NCBI RefSeq assembly: GCF_964204645.1
Contig: NC_134033.1
Coordinates: 732,631-796,630 of the forward strand
Direction: 5' to 3'
DNA length: 64,000 nucleotides
DNA from: Tubulanus polymorphus
Lineage: Eukaryota; Nemertea; Palaeonemertea; Tubulaniformes; Tubulanidae
Position numbers and translations under genes: made by a program. The notes under the pieces are model-generated. The model made no database searches. It had not been told where the DNA came from and saw nothing but the letters and a program-made list of their open reading frames with translations. Each line of letters opens with the position of its first letter. Within the stretch, counting starts at the first letter, position 1. Below, piece after piece: positions 22,231-32,707 of the stretch.

Positions 22231-23982
22231 TTAATTCAACTCGTAATAATCATCACCGTTATCAGAAGGAAGGTTGTTACCATGGTTTCGTTTGCGATTG
22301 CGTTTCGCTTTACGTTCGATACGTTTTTGAATGCGTTCGATCTCGATTCTTTCGGGGGTTCGTCCGGCGGTCAACGGGTCGAAATCGACCAGCGTAACGA
22401 GTCGACGCGACTCCATCGACTGCAACGACTCGCGAGTCAATCCGCGACGCGTTTTTATCTGCTGCAGCGCCCCCTCGTCTAAAAGTATCGCCGATTTTAA
22501 CCGTTCGAAGAATAGATCCTTCGCGTATTGATACAGTTTAATGTCGAGGACGTTACGTTGTAACAATAGATGGCGCTGCTGTTCGGTTAAGTTCACGAAG
22601 TCGCTATGTGTTACGTTGAACTGCAGGAAGTCCTGTTTGAACGCGAGATTGAACGTTTTTTCGAACAGATATTGCGTGAACGCCTGGTACTCGGTCAGAC
22701 CGAAGAACGCTAGATCGCGTAGATTCTCCTGCGCGCTTTCTAGTAATACTCGATTCCTCGTCGATTCCTCCATCGCCGATTGGTTATAACAACCGATTCG
22801 ACTGAGATTCGCTAACATCCTCGTCTGACGGTTATACGCCAGATTCGACGGACATTTCATAAACTCATCGATCGTAACGTCCTGCCAGTTGTCGCCTTGG
22901 TAACAGAACGGCACTTCCTCGAGCGTTGCCTGGCGACCGTTGCATTGTAGGCGAGTATTTTTCCAGGTGGCGCCGCGTTCTACGTGTCTCCACTCAGAGA
23001 GGAATCGAGCGACTGGGTCTCGTAGGATCGTGATGTATAAATATCTGAAATATCAATAATTATGATTGTTTTAGCGTAGAAAACAATCTCAGCGATTTAC
23101 ACGAGAAAAACAAACCACAAAATCAGCAAAAAACATTCATAACAAATTAAATCAGTCTTTAGAAGATTAAAACATTTGGTCTAAAAGAGTCTCGAATTGG
23201 AACTGACCCACTGACAGGTCGGGCCATACTTTTCAACAGACCCCATGGGCTCAACTGTGGAAGGAGACCCACGGGCCTGCGGAATGGAACAGCATCTAGC
23301 CGCTGTTCCTCAAGGGGACTGTAACAACATATAGCATTCAGACTAGGACCAATCTACGCCCATAGGCTCGACATGGGTCAACAGGCATGGGCTTAGCCGT
23401 GAAACAGGGCCCACGGGCTGCTTACAAAATTTACCTTCTCTTTCTAGGGCTTCCTTCAACTCTATCCAGGTAATCATTAACACAATACTGTAGCTCGGTC
23501 CAATCAGCGTGGAGGCCACATTGCCACCCTGTTGAATACCGGCTAAATAACCAGATATGATCCTTTGTATTCACGCAGAAACATCGCTTACGACTAGAAC
23601 TACATCGACACGGGTTCGGTAAGTTTAAATTCTTCACCAGGTGGCGCCCGAATGTCGTTCCGCCTGTTTTTTGTATGTGTAAAAATATCAACACGTCGTC
23701 GTCGGATTCTGTGGTGAACGAGAACTTCTTCTTAACGACGGCCGGAGGGAATTGATCGCGAGGGCGTCGGCGGTCGTCGTCTCCGCGCAGGTACGCTCGT
23801 ACGTCCACGTCGTCGAGATCGCCGTTCTGTTGACTCCGTCGTCCCGGCGACAACGCGCAATATCGTTCCGGGCAGAAGAACCCGACGTAAATAAAACCGG
23901 TCGTGAAAACGAACGCGATTAAACACAGTAACAGTTTTAAACATCGTCTATCGAACATCTTACGAGGAAATGTCATCGTCAC
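22231..23982 (-). CDS. HS6ST: Heparan sulfate 6-O-sulfotransferase, complete, two coding exons
   Basis: Exon 1 is 23435-23982 and exon 2 is 22231-23044; together they encode 453 residues (vertebrate HS6ST1 is a little over 400). The enzyme transfers sulfate from PAPS to the 6-O position of glucosamine in heparan sulfate, in the Golgi. It is a type II membrane protein: short basic N-terminus, then a transmembrane segment (LLLCLIAFVFTTGFIYVGFF) and a low-complexity Arg/Asp stem. The 5'-phosphosulfate loop is HIQKTGGTTFGRHLV and the 3'-phosphate region is TILRDPVARFLSEW. A Cys-rich CRCSSSRKRCFC segment precedes the conserved WLFSRYSTGWQCGLHADWTEL. The C-terminus is basic (IERKAKRNRKRN) and ends in an acidic tail. 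The transcript is divergent from MFSD1. Confidence 0.95.
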
Positions 23983-25210
23983 TTTCCTCCTCCTCGCCCT
24001 ACAGCAGCGTCTGTCCTCACTCTCCTCACCCTACAGCAGCGTCTGTCCTCCTCACTCTCCTCGCCCCACAGCAGCGCCGACCGCTGCTAATATCTATAAC
24101 ATCCCAGCTCCATTTTAATACGTCAAGTCATCATCTGTTTCATCAGATCGACGATATTCATCTTCATTTTCTTCCTTTCTTTCATCAGTTGCAGCAACAG
24201 CGAACAATAAGTCGCCCAGACTCAGATTTAGAGTAAACAATCAATCACACTGATTTTTAATGTTGATTTTCAGCCGGTTTTTTATCAGAAATATTCACAG
24301 TTTTCGACACAATCTTCACTTATTTCTTTCACGTATCGTTGAATAAGATTCCAGGTCCATATCTCGTTAAAATAGGTTCTAAAATTGTTTTTTTTAGCGA
24401 AGGATTCCTAGTATTTTTATCGAAGTGGCACCGGGGATTTCACATGCCGTATTCGGCAGCGGTCTGACAGGCGCCGAGGACTTTAGACGCCGTATCAGTG
24501 AGAAATCTTGACCGTCAAGTGCTGCCTCTCTACAATACGATAGCGGTTAAAGTATGAACTAAATTTATATCGCGTACCATAGCATTTTATGCCTGTTTAC
24601 CGTTTTTCAGGTATATTGAAGACTGTATTTCTTTCCATAATACCCGAAAGGTAAATTTAAAGAAGTTGGAATTTTATAACAAATAAATTCAAATAATAAC
24701 TGATATCCAGTCCGAGCATCGCTGTCAAACGCTGTGGGACAATACCCAACTATGGGTCCTCCACATTATTCTAAAGAAGAAGAAGAAGAAGAATTCCCGA
24801 TTCTAGTTTCTGCCGTTAGGTGTCACTGCTAACCCGGAAATGAAAAGCTCGTGATTTGAAAAGGAAAACTTCTTCAAAACAAAACTATCATCAGTCAGAC
24901 CGAATAAAAAGATAATAAAAACTTGCTGCGTGGAGTGTAGGTAAGACAACTGTCGTCAGTATTTAGACTTGAATTTCTCTTCAAAATAACTATATACAGT
25001 TAACGCCCCTCCTGACCTTGGCCTACCACAGCACAGCACAGGAGAAGGAGCCATCAATCGACACAGTCTGGCACTGGCAGTCACAGTCTGTAGTTGTTGT
25101 CTGCCCTGGGCTGGGAGTGAGTGACTAGAAGAGTTAGAATCCATGCTCCTCCAGTATGAGAAGGTGGCAGAAATGATTTAATGATTGAATGCACTTTTTG
25201 TTTATTTCAG
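23983..25210. promoter_or_regulatory. Divergent promoter region between HS6ST and MFSD1
   Basis: The interval holds a short repeat of CTCACTCTCCTC/CAGCAGCG type at 23990-24075 in the HS6ST 5' UTR, a GAAGAA run near 24775-24792, and a splice acceptor at 25206-25210 showing that MFSD1 has a 5' UTR exon somewhere upstream. I cannot fix either transcription start. Confidence 0.4.
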
Positions 25211-25217
25211 ATACAAA

Positions 25218-28200
25218 ATGTTGACGTCAGAAGAAGAGCCGCAGCCTCGTGAATCAGACCCTCTACTGAAATCATTCCCTCCTCCAACAGAAGGCGCAGC
25301 AGGAGGTGATGATGGCGTGGATGATGTAGTATTAACTGGTTGCGGTGGTTCTATGGCCTGTGATCCCAGGAGAGCCCTTCATAGATACCTCATTCTTATT
25401 GTCATGTGCTTCCTTAGTTTTGGTAAGTTTTCTATTAGCATTAATGACTAAAGACTTAGATATAGGACCAGTCTAAACTCACTTACCTGCAGCTGGAGAC
25501 TTGTCTTAAGTCTAAGCCCTGTCTATGGAACCGGCCCCAGGGTCCGGTTCCATAGACAGGGCTTAGACTTAAGACCAGTCTAAGACAAACTTAGTTCTAT
25601 AGCCAATCTAACAACTTAAGATCAGTCTTAAGATTTAAGACCACTTTTGGTCTTAAGTCTTGGTCCACCTGAAGTTCATTAGATAAAAGACTTAAGACCA
25701 AACCCAGTCCAAAGTTTCACTTAGGCCTAAGTCCAAATGTGGTCTTAAATCTTTAGTGGTTTGGTTAGGTGTTTGAACTGTCTTTTCTTAAATCTAAGCC
25801 GCTTTTGTGCAACCAGGCCCTAGACTGTGGTTTCAATGTTCTGAATTGTTTCTAAATTTAAATCATTTTAACTCTTAAAACTGGCTACTACTGCTGCTGC
25901 TTTCCGTGATGATAATTTTGGTTGTATTGTTATTTTTGTTAGGGAGTTATTTCTGCTATGATAATCCGGCCGCTCTACAGGATACTATGATCTGTTAATT
26001 TTGGTTGTATTGTTATTTTTGTTAGGGAGTTATTTCTGCTATGATAATCCGGCCGCTCTACAGGATACTATGATCTGTTAATTTTGGTTGTATTGTTATT
26101 TTTGTTAGGGAGTTATTTCTGCTATGATAATCCGGCCGCTCCACAGGATACTATGATCTGTTAATTTTGGTTGTATTGTTATTTTTGTTAGGGAGTTATT
26201 TCTGCTATGATAATCCGGCCGCTCCACAGGATACTATGATCTGTTAATTTTGGTTGTATTGTTATTTTTGTTAGGGAGTTATTTCTGCTATGATAATCCG
26301 GCCGCTCTACAGGATACTATGGAAGCTGATCTGGAGATCACGACCAGTCAGTTCATGTCATTTTACGCGTGGTACTCGTGGCCGAACGTGATCCTCTGTT
26401 TTTTCGGAGGGTTTTTAATCGATCGTGTTTTCGGTATTCGTCTCGGTGCTATTATATTCAGTTTATTCGTAACTGCTGGTCAGGTAAATATTCCCGTTAA
26501 ACCCCCCCCCCTCTATGTCTATTCATCCTCGCTCGGTAAATCCTCTCAAACTGAACAACAGTTTGATTGAATTAGTCTACGTAACATAGACATTTTTAGA
26601 TCACTGCTCATATGGTCAGGTAAATATCTCAAACCTTCCTGTTGTTTTAACTCTGTAACGAAGTTAAGATGGCTATCGATAGTAAATCTTATGTCAACAA
26701 CTCCTCTTCAGTTTTGAAATTGGACAGCATTGGGAGTGGTGTATTTCTAGTCTCTTGATATTTCAGGTGTTATTCGCGACTGGAGCTCTGCTGAAATCTT
26801 TATGGCTCATGGATTTAGCCCGGTTTATTTTCGGGTAAGTTTTATTGGCGCGATGGGTTACAATCCGCTTATAATGGATCTCGTCATCCTGTTAATCAAT
26901 GATGGTGTCTGGTGTTGGTGGTGAGTCTTTGGCCGTAGCTCACTAGCGACACCTGGTGGGCCCTCACTTCCCGCAGTAGCCTGTAAACTGATATTTGTAA
27001 TGATGATGATGTATTTTGTGTTTAGTGTTGGTGGTGAGTCTTTAGCCGTAGCTCACTAGCGACACCTGGTGGATCCTCACTTCCAGCAGTAGCCTATAAC
27101 TGATATTTGTAATGATGATGATGTATTTTGTGTTTAGTGTTGGTGGTGAGTCTTTAGCCGTAGCTCAGAACACGTACGCTGTTGATTGGTTTAAAGGAAA
27201 AGAATTAAACATGGTGTTTGGATTACAGTTGAGTTTCTCGCGAGTTGTAAGTATATTAGATTTAAAGTCTATTCTTTCTATTTCACCGATTTAATTCGAT
27301 ATTGAATAATGTTTGTTGTTATTTCAGGGCAGCACTGTCAATATGAACGTAATGCAACCTCTTTATAAACTGATGTCTCAGTTTTATGAAGGTTACACTT
27401 GTTTAGGAGTTACGCTATTCATCGGTAAGCGAAAAATTCATTTAATTTAGGGGGCATTTGATTACGTTGACTTGATGGATTTTGTTATTAAATTGTTCTG
27501 ATTCCGTTGTGGTTTTATTGATCATTCGGTCGCTGTAATTATTCTTGTATTTTGAACTACGATCATTTGTTGTGTCGTAATGTGAGGATAACTTCGTGAA
27601 AATTCGTGAACTTATTTATTATCAGTGAATTAATTCTAATGAAATGATGTAATATTTGTGTTTTGTTTTGTAGCTTGCGCTACTTGTATTTTCTCGTTAA
27701 TCTGTGCTCTGGTCATCGCTTATTTCGATAAAAGAGCTGAAAGAATTCTAAAGAAAGAAACTGCTGAAACCGGTAAATAAATTCCACTCTCTGATTCCAC
27801 AATCCAGTTCCACTCAGATTCCACTCTGATTCCACAATCTAGTTACACTCAGATTCCGCAATCCTGTTCCACTCAGATACCACAATCCACCTCCACAGTT
27901 GTCATCGGTCAGAACTGAGACCTGAGTGTCTACAATCTCAACAAGTTTTCGATATGTTTGTTGTTTCTATTTTAGGTGAAGTGATAAAATTGAAAGATAT
28001 TAAAGATTTTCCGTTGACAATGTGGTTGATTTGTGTGATATGTGTCGCGTATTATGTGGCTATATTTCCATTTATTGGACTCGGTTTGTAAGTATCAGCA
28101 ATGTGGGCCTAATCATCAGTCTGGGCTCAATCAACAATCTGGGCCCAATCACCAGTGTGAGCCCATCAGAAAGGTTGTTAAATGTTTACCACACTTTTCC

Positions 28201-30600
28201 CTTTATAAGACAAGGATTCAGTTTCTGGTAGTTTTTGGTATCTAATATCTGTATATAGTTGGTTTATAAGTCAAATTGTCCAATTGCTTCCAGATCCAAA
28301 GCTAGTTTTTGACTGCAGTTTGAATTAACTGATTTAAAATCAGTGAATCTTATTCTAGATTGGGTTCATCTCTTAGCCAATGGATTTATGCACCGGTTAA
28401 ATATTTATCCACTGGTTAACCATTCAGGGCTTCAGTTGCTCAAAAGTTGGTTTGAGTTTTCCAGTGGATACGTTCGACATTGCGACAGTTTAAAGTTCGT
28501 TGTAACAATAGTATATATCCACCGGTTATCTTTAACCAATTTATTTTGAAGAGCTGACCATTGACTTCTAAAGCGTGCAGCCCCTATGGAACTGGGAGGT
28601 CGTGTTGTATGTTGACTGATGATTGCGATGTTTGTATTTTTTACAGAGTGTTTTTTGAGATGAAATACACGTTTCACCCGTCGAGCGCGAACGCCGTTAA
28701 CAGTCTCGTTTATATAATCTCCGCCGCTGCTTCGCCCGTTTTCGGATTCTGTATCGATAAATCGGGCAAGAATTTATTCTGGGTTAACGCCGGAATAATT
28801 ATTACTCTCGGATGTCACGCGTGTCTCGCGTTTACGTTCATTAATCCTTACATTCCTATGGTAATTATTCTCGGATTTTATCGAGATTTAGCTGTTTATG
28901 ATCTGAATCCAGTTACACAGCTGTGAGTTCATTCTCAATTTGTTAACTCTTGGTTCCATTCATTATTCATCGCAGCTGTTGAACTGTGATTCCGGCACCA
29001 AATGCTCAAAAGTTGTTTACAGTTTACCCAGTGGATAGTTGACGTAGTAACAATTTAAAGTTCATTGTTACTATGGCAAGGGTCCGATCTAAGAAATGAA
29101 AACCATGCCCGTGCGGTAAGCTTATCGCCTGCCCCCTTAAAAATCTTGCCCTACACAAATAGTCCAATTGATGGTACAATCATCTGTCATTTCGAGTGGG
29201 AAAAAGCTTTGAGACCTAGAATTGCACTAGCCCAGTGGACTAGTGATCGTGATAACCGACTCTTGCCCTAATGAGAATTATACTTGTCCCGGAAAAGTGC
29301 CTAGGTCGGACCCTGTATGGTTATTCCCATCCTCCCTCGCCAGGGATTCGAACCTGAATGCATCGCTACACTCGGCCACGGCACGAACCCCTGCCACAGT
29401 AGACCGGGTGCGCAGCTTTGCCGCGCAAAAACTTGCGGCACCAATCAGATTGCTGCCTGTGTAGCTGCACACTCGGTCTAGTGTGGTAGGGTTTCGTACT
29501 GTTGCAATCTCGATGCCATCAGGTTCGAGTCCCTGCCGGGGGAGGATGGGTTATTTATCTGTTGGTTATCTTTAACCAACTATAGAGTAACTGCCGCCTC
29601 TCACTGATATTTGTAGAGTATAATGGGTTTAGCGTATTCGATTCTGGCCAGTGCGCTGTGGCCGATGGTTTCACTCGTCGTACCGGAATATCAATTAGGA
29701 ACCGCCTATGGCATGTGAGTATCTTATCAATATCAGTTTCTAATGCGTTACGTGCGACAGGTTTGAGAGTCGATTCTGATAATTGTTTGTCGTTTTATAG
29801 AATACAGTCCGTACAGAATTTAGGACTAGCCGTGATTTCGCTTGTGGCCGGAATTATTGTGGATGGTCACGGGTATCTCATGCTGGAGCTATTCTTCCTA
29901 GCCTGGTTGTGTTGTAAGTATCTTCAGATCTGTTTGGGCATGGAGTGTCCAGGGTGAAATCAGGGAAAGTCGGGGAAATTTATTTTCTTTAGAAAGAGTT
30001 GTGGATATTTGTTTATATTTCTAGATTGCTTGTCTTATCAAACAGTTTCCATTCTATGTTTTACGTATTTGACTTGGTGTTAATTGATCGGATTCAAGTC
30101 AAGGAAACAACTTAAGACCACAGTCTTAACACATTTATTCTAGGTCAACTCAGAGCGACATCCGAGTTGGATGGTACAGTAGAGTACTATGCCTGAGAAA
30201 CCACTTACCTTGAAAACTGGAAAAAGTCAGAGAATTTTGTTTTTGAAAAACTAAAAATCTTGGAAATGTTAGGGAAATTTGTTGAGATTGCTAGATTGCT
30301 TGTCTAATCAAACAGTTTCTGTCTATGTTTTACGCATTTTAATTGTGTTAATTAATTGGGTTTTTAGCAGATCAATTCAGGGAAAAACGGGAATAGTCAG
30401 GGGGATAAGCAAGTCAAATAAAAGTGGCCAGCCCGGGGTGTATTTAACTGTTCACGGTTTACAATGATGATATGTTTATATGTATTTCAGTGTCTCTGAT
30501 AGCTGGTGTATTATTATACCTGGTTGATGCAGCTCGCGGTGGAGTATTAAACCGTTCCGCTAGAAAGAGACGACTTCTAGAAAAAGCTTTGGAAGAGTGA
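25218..30600 (+). CDS. MFSD1: MFSD1, lysosomal major facilitator superfamily transporter, complete
   Basis: Eleven coding exons: 25218-25422, 26275-26483, 26767-26834, 27138-27246, 27328-27424, 27674-27772, 27976-28087, 28647-28860, 29617-29714, 29801-29913, 30491-30600. They give 477 residues, close to the human protein. In vertebrates MFSD1 is a lysosomal dipeptide exporter that partners with GLMP. The cytosolic N-terminus carries ESDPLL, matching the [DE]xxxL[LI] lysosomal sorting signal. Twelve hydrophobic segments are expected; MFSD1-specific stretches include YAWYSWPNVILCFFGGFLID, GGESLAVAQNTYAVDWFKGK and ALWPMVSLVVPEYQLGTAYG. The C-terminus is basic (SARKRRLLEKALEE). Exon edges at exons 2 and 4 are tandemly duplicated in the preceding introns, and exons 8-11 are duplicated downstream. 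AATAAA at 30941 fits the 3' end. Confidence 0.94.
25914..26274 (+). repeat. Four 83-bp tandem copies of the intron 1/exon 2 edge of MFSD1
   Basis: Each copy contains the acceptor tract TTATTTTTGTTAG and the first 45 or so bases of exon 2 (encoding GSYFCYDNPAALQDTM), then breaks off at ATGATCTGTTAA, which is a stop in the exon frame. The fifth copy, starting at 26246, runs on into the true exon. Copies differ only by CTCTACAG/CTCCACAG. Confidence 0.95.
26905..27137 (+). repeat. Duplicated exon 4 edge of MFSD1
   Basis: Two upstream copies of the start of exon 4 (GTGTTGGTGGTGAGTCTTTG, at about 26913 and 27026) each break off at GTAGCTCACTAGCGACACC, a stop in frame, and are separated by a roughly 112-bp unit containing TGATATTTGTAATGATGATG. 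The third copy at 27138 is the real exon. Confidence 0.9.
28428..28560. mobile_element. MITE of the AGTTGGTTAACCAG family in MFSD1 intron 7
   Basis: CAGTTGCTCAAAAGTTGGTT at the left and GGTTATCTTTAACCAATTTA at the right frame CCAGTGGATACGTTCGACAT. It ends only about 20 bp before the left edge of the 4-kb duplication. Confidence 0.55.
29077..29315 (-). mobile_element. CAGGGTC-type MITE, nested, 5-bp target duplication TATGG
   Basis: The terminal inverted repeats read CAAGGGTCCGATCTAAG and, inverted, CCTAGGTCGGACCCTG, with TATGG on both sides (29072-29076 and 29316-29320). A full copy in the opposite orientation lies at 51108-51358. Copies in the duplicated blocks are at 33139-33378 and, truncated, 36984-37109. 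No coding capacity. Confidence 0.8.
29326..29550. mobile_element. Foldback element with tRNA-like arms, target duplication TTATT
   Basis: Two inverted arms of about 85 bp start at CCCATCCTCCC (29326) and end at GGAGGATGGG (29550). Each arm reads outward as a tRNA-like sequence: A-box-like GGTCTAGTGTGGTAGG, then B box AGGTTCGAGTCC on the plus strand, and AGGTTCGAATCC on the minus strand. About 55 bp of spacer (CGCAGCTTTGCCGCGCAAAA) separates them. TTATT flanks both ends. The second block carries a copy at 33389-33613. Confidence 0.75.
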
Positions 30601-31610
30601 GTAAAATTTTTGCCGCCGTCGAAAAAATTCGATTCAAAATTTGAGATAAAACGGATCATCAAAGACTAAAATCTGGAATCGGATAACTTTCTTGGACTCG
30701 GTTAGCTACATGTATTTCAATGTAAACATTGTTTTCAGAAAGTCAGTGAATTAAGAATGAACTATAAATTCCGGTAGCAGACGACCCGTCGATTTCAAAC
30801 TACAAACTCTTCCTGCTTCGTCATGGTGCTAAAACAGTTCCTATTGTTGGAAACAATAAACTGTATTGAAGATGTAAAATACAGTTATATTTCTAGTTTA
30901 TTTTGTAAATCACACTCAGTCCGGTTTAAACATTGTACAGAATAAAAATAAATATTTAATCATCTTTACTGACTGGTGCCTTTGTTTGTTTATTTTGCTT
31001 TACAAACTATAGACCTCGGGATTCGGGGCTGATTGGATTAGAAATTAATTGTAGGTTTATTAACATCAATGGACGGATCTACTGATGAAATACATCTGGA
31101 TTCAAACAGATTTTTATGTGACTTTTTTCGTGTTACATCAGGCACAAGAAATCTTTTTGCGACCGGTGCCGGCGGCGTAAATGATTTCGATATATTTTCA
31201 TTGCTTTTACACGGTGGGATTCTCCGAAAAAATTCACGGAGAATTTTCTGCGTCTTTTTGACTCAAAAGGGAATTAGATTCTTCCTGTTTCTGTGATTTT
31301 AATAAACTAATTGTTTCGTAAATATGTAATCGGAGCGGGCCTGATTTCGTTGCGCCTATTGCGCACGCTCTCTAGTTACTGCCCGGGGCGGTGAATGAGT
31401 CGCCGCGCTATATTACCGCCATCTCCAGTATCGACTCGGAGTGGCACGTTGTACTCGCCGCGGTTACCACTGCGTAGACTCTAGTTTGGTGCTCGGAGCG
31501 CTTATACCAGAGTCTTTTGCGCCATAGATCTGCGCGTACTTTAGAACTGGCCCTTCCAGGCGAGCTATGTCCCCGATTTTACATCGGTACTTAGCACAAC
31601 TAAATTCAAA
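30601..31610. promoter_or_regulatory. MFSD1 3' UTR and INTS4 promoter (first copy)
   Basis: 30601-30965 is the MFSD1 3' UTR (AATAAA at 30941). From about 31320 to 31610 the DNA is CpG-rich (GCGCCTATTGCGCACGCTC, GAGTCGCCGCGC, CTCGCCGCGG), as expected of a housekeeping promoter, just before the INTS4 start at 31611. A minus-strand open frame at about 31030-31270 is described under findings. Confidence 0.55.
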
Positions 31611-32368
31611 ATGGCGGCTCTTTTAAAGAAAAGAGCTTTAGCAGAATATAGTCAAGTAATACAGGTAAAAACAGCCTCGAAATTACATCCTTTATTCGTT
31701 AGAATATAGAAATAGATTATTCAAACATATTTTATTTGTTAAAATTGAATTTGAGAGTTGAATTTCGCCGTAAAATCGATTTTAAAATGAATCTCAAATC
31801 AAGACAAATTAAATTCGAACTGTTCACTTCAATTTTATTGTCAGTCATCAATCTGATGATGATCTAGTATTGCTAAAGGTTAGATATCATTTATATGTTC
31901 ATATCTTCGGTCGGGACACCTAAACTGCAGACATACCAGTCCACAGCTTGTTGGGGCGGCGCATTCCCCAGAATGTAGTCAATAATGAGTTCACTCTTTG
32001 ATTAGTTTCATGATCGGATATTTTCAGTAATTAACTACCCGAAATATTGTTGTTTTTAGGAGGAACCGAAGCCACCCGTCAAAAGATTAAAACTAGTTCA
32101 TAAACCTCGTTTGAGCGAGTACTCGTTCGACGCGCGAGGATGTTCCAATCCTCACGAGGTGCTCGGTGTTTTATTAACTCTATCGGAGAATCTTCCACTA
32201 CCGGTCGATTCCGCTCAGAAAACAGCGGTCAGCTGATCGAACTGTTTTACAAAGAGGAATCGGTGATTAAAGTCAAGGTCGTCTCGTTACTGGGAGAATT
32301 GTGTAAAACTCCTGGTTTTAATCCGAATTCTCTCATCACTGAATTCATTACATTCCTTAAAACTGAGA
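31611..32368 (+). pseudogene. INTS4: INTS4 exons 1-2, first copy, frameshifted
   Basis: Exon 1 (31611-31664) encodes MAALLKKRALAEYSQVIQ, matching the conserved start of Integrator subunit 4. Exon 2 (32060-32368) carries PPVKRLKLVHKPRLSEYSFD and ends FITFLKTE before the donor. Relative to the copy at 35675 one C is missing (AAAACAGCGG instead of AAAACCAGCGG), which shifts the frame and gives TGA at 32234-32236. No further INTS4 exon follows. INTS4 is a HEAT-repeat scaffold of the Integrator RNA-processing complex; this fragment cannot make it. Confidence 0.85.
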
Positions 32369-32707
32369 GTAAGTTACCTTAATCTCTTTAGAGGCCTAAC
32401 AGGTCTGGACTCAGTTCTGGATCCAGTTCCACAGTTCTGGACTCAGTTCTGGATCCAGTTCCACAGTTCTGGACTCAGTTCTGGATCCAGAGTTCCACAG
32501 TTCTGGACTCAGTTCCACATGTCTTGATTCAGTCCAACAGTTCTGGACTCAATTCCAGTTACTGAACCCAGTTCCACAGTTCTGGATCCAGTTCCACATT
32601 TCTGGACTCAGTTCCACATTTCTGGACTGTGTGTAGTGTAGCCCCTATGGAACTGGGAGGTCGTGTTGTATGTTGACTGATGATTGCGATGTTTGTATTT
32701 TTTACAG
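32369..32707. repeat. CAGTTCTGGA array and duplication junction
   Basis: About ten units of CTCAGTTCTGGATCCAGTTC type at 32403-32630, absent from the equivalent place in the next copy, then the junction GTGTAGCCCCTATGGAACTG that starts block 2. Confidence 0.85.

Larger units (their letters stand above)
28995..29595. mobile_element. MITE of the AGTTGGTTAACCAG family split by two nested insertions
   Basis: The left half (to 29076, ending TTCATTGTTACTATGG) and the right half (from 29551, TTATTTATCTGTTGGTTATC) together match the uninterrupted copy at 22042-22150. Between them sit a CAGGGTC-ended element and a tRNA-like foldback element, each with its own 5-bp target duplication. Confidence 0.7.
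28580..32640 (+). repeat. First copy of the 4-kb MFSD1-INTS4 tandem duplication
   Basis: The unit begins at GCCCCTATGGAACTGGGAGG, just before MFSD1 exon 8, and runs through MFSD1 exons 8-11, its 3' end, the INTS4 promoter and INTS4 exons 1-2. Copy 2 starts at 32641 (period 4061) and copy 3 at 36486 (period 3845). The size difference is mostly the CAGTTCTGGA array present only in this copy at 32403-32630. Confidence 0.92.

Noticed and set aside
22282-22789. Plus-strand frames over the HS6ST exon
   Set aside because: Antisense shadows of a well-conserved coding exon.
29278-29472. Frames on both strands, also found in the second block (33341-33535)
   Set aside because: They fall inside the tRNA-like foldback element; similarity between copies reflects duplication, not coding constraint.
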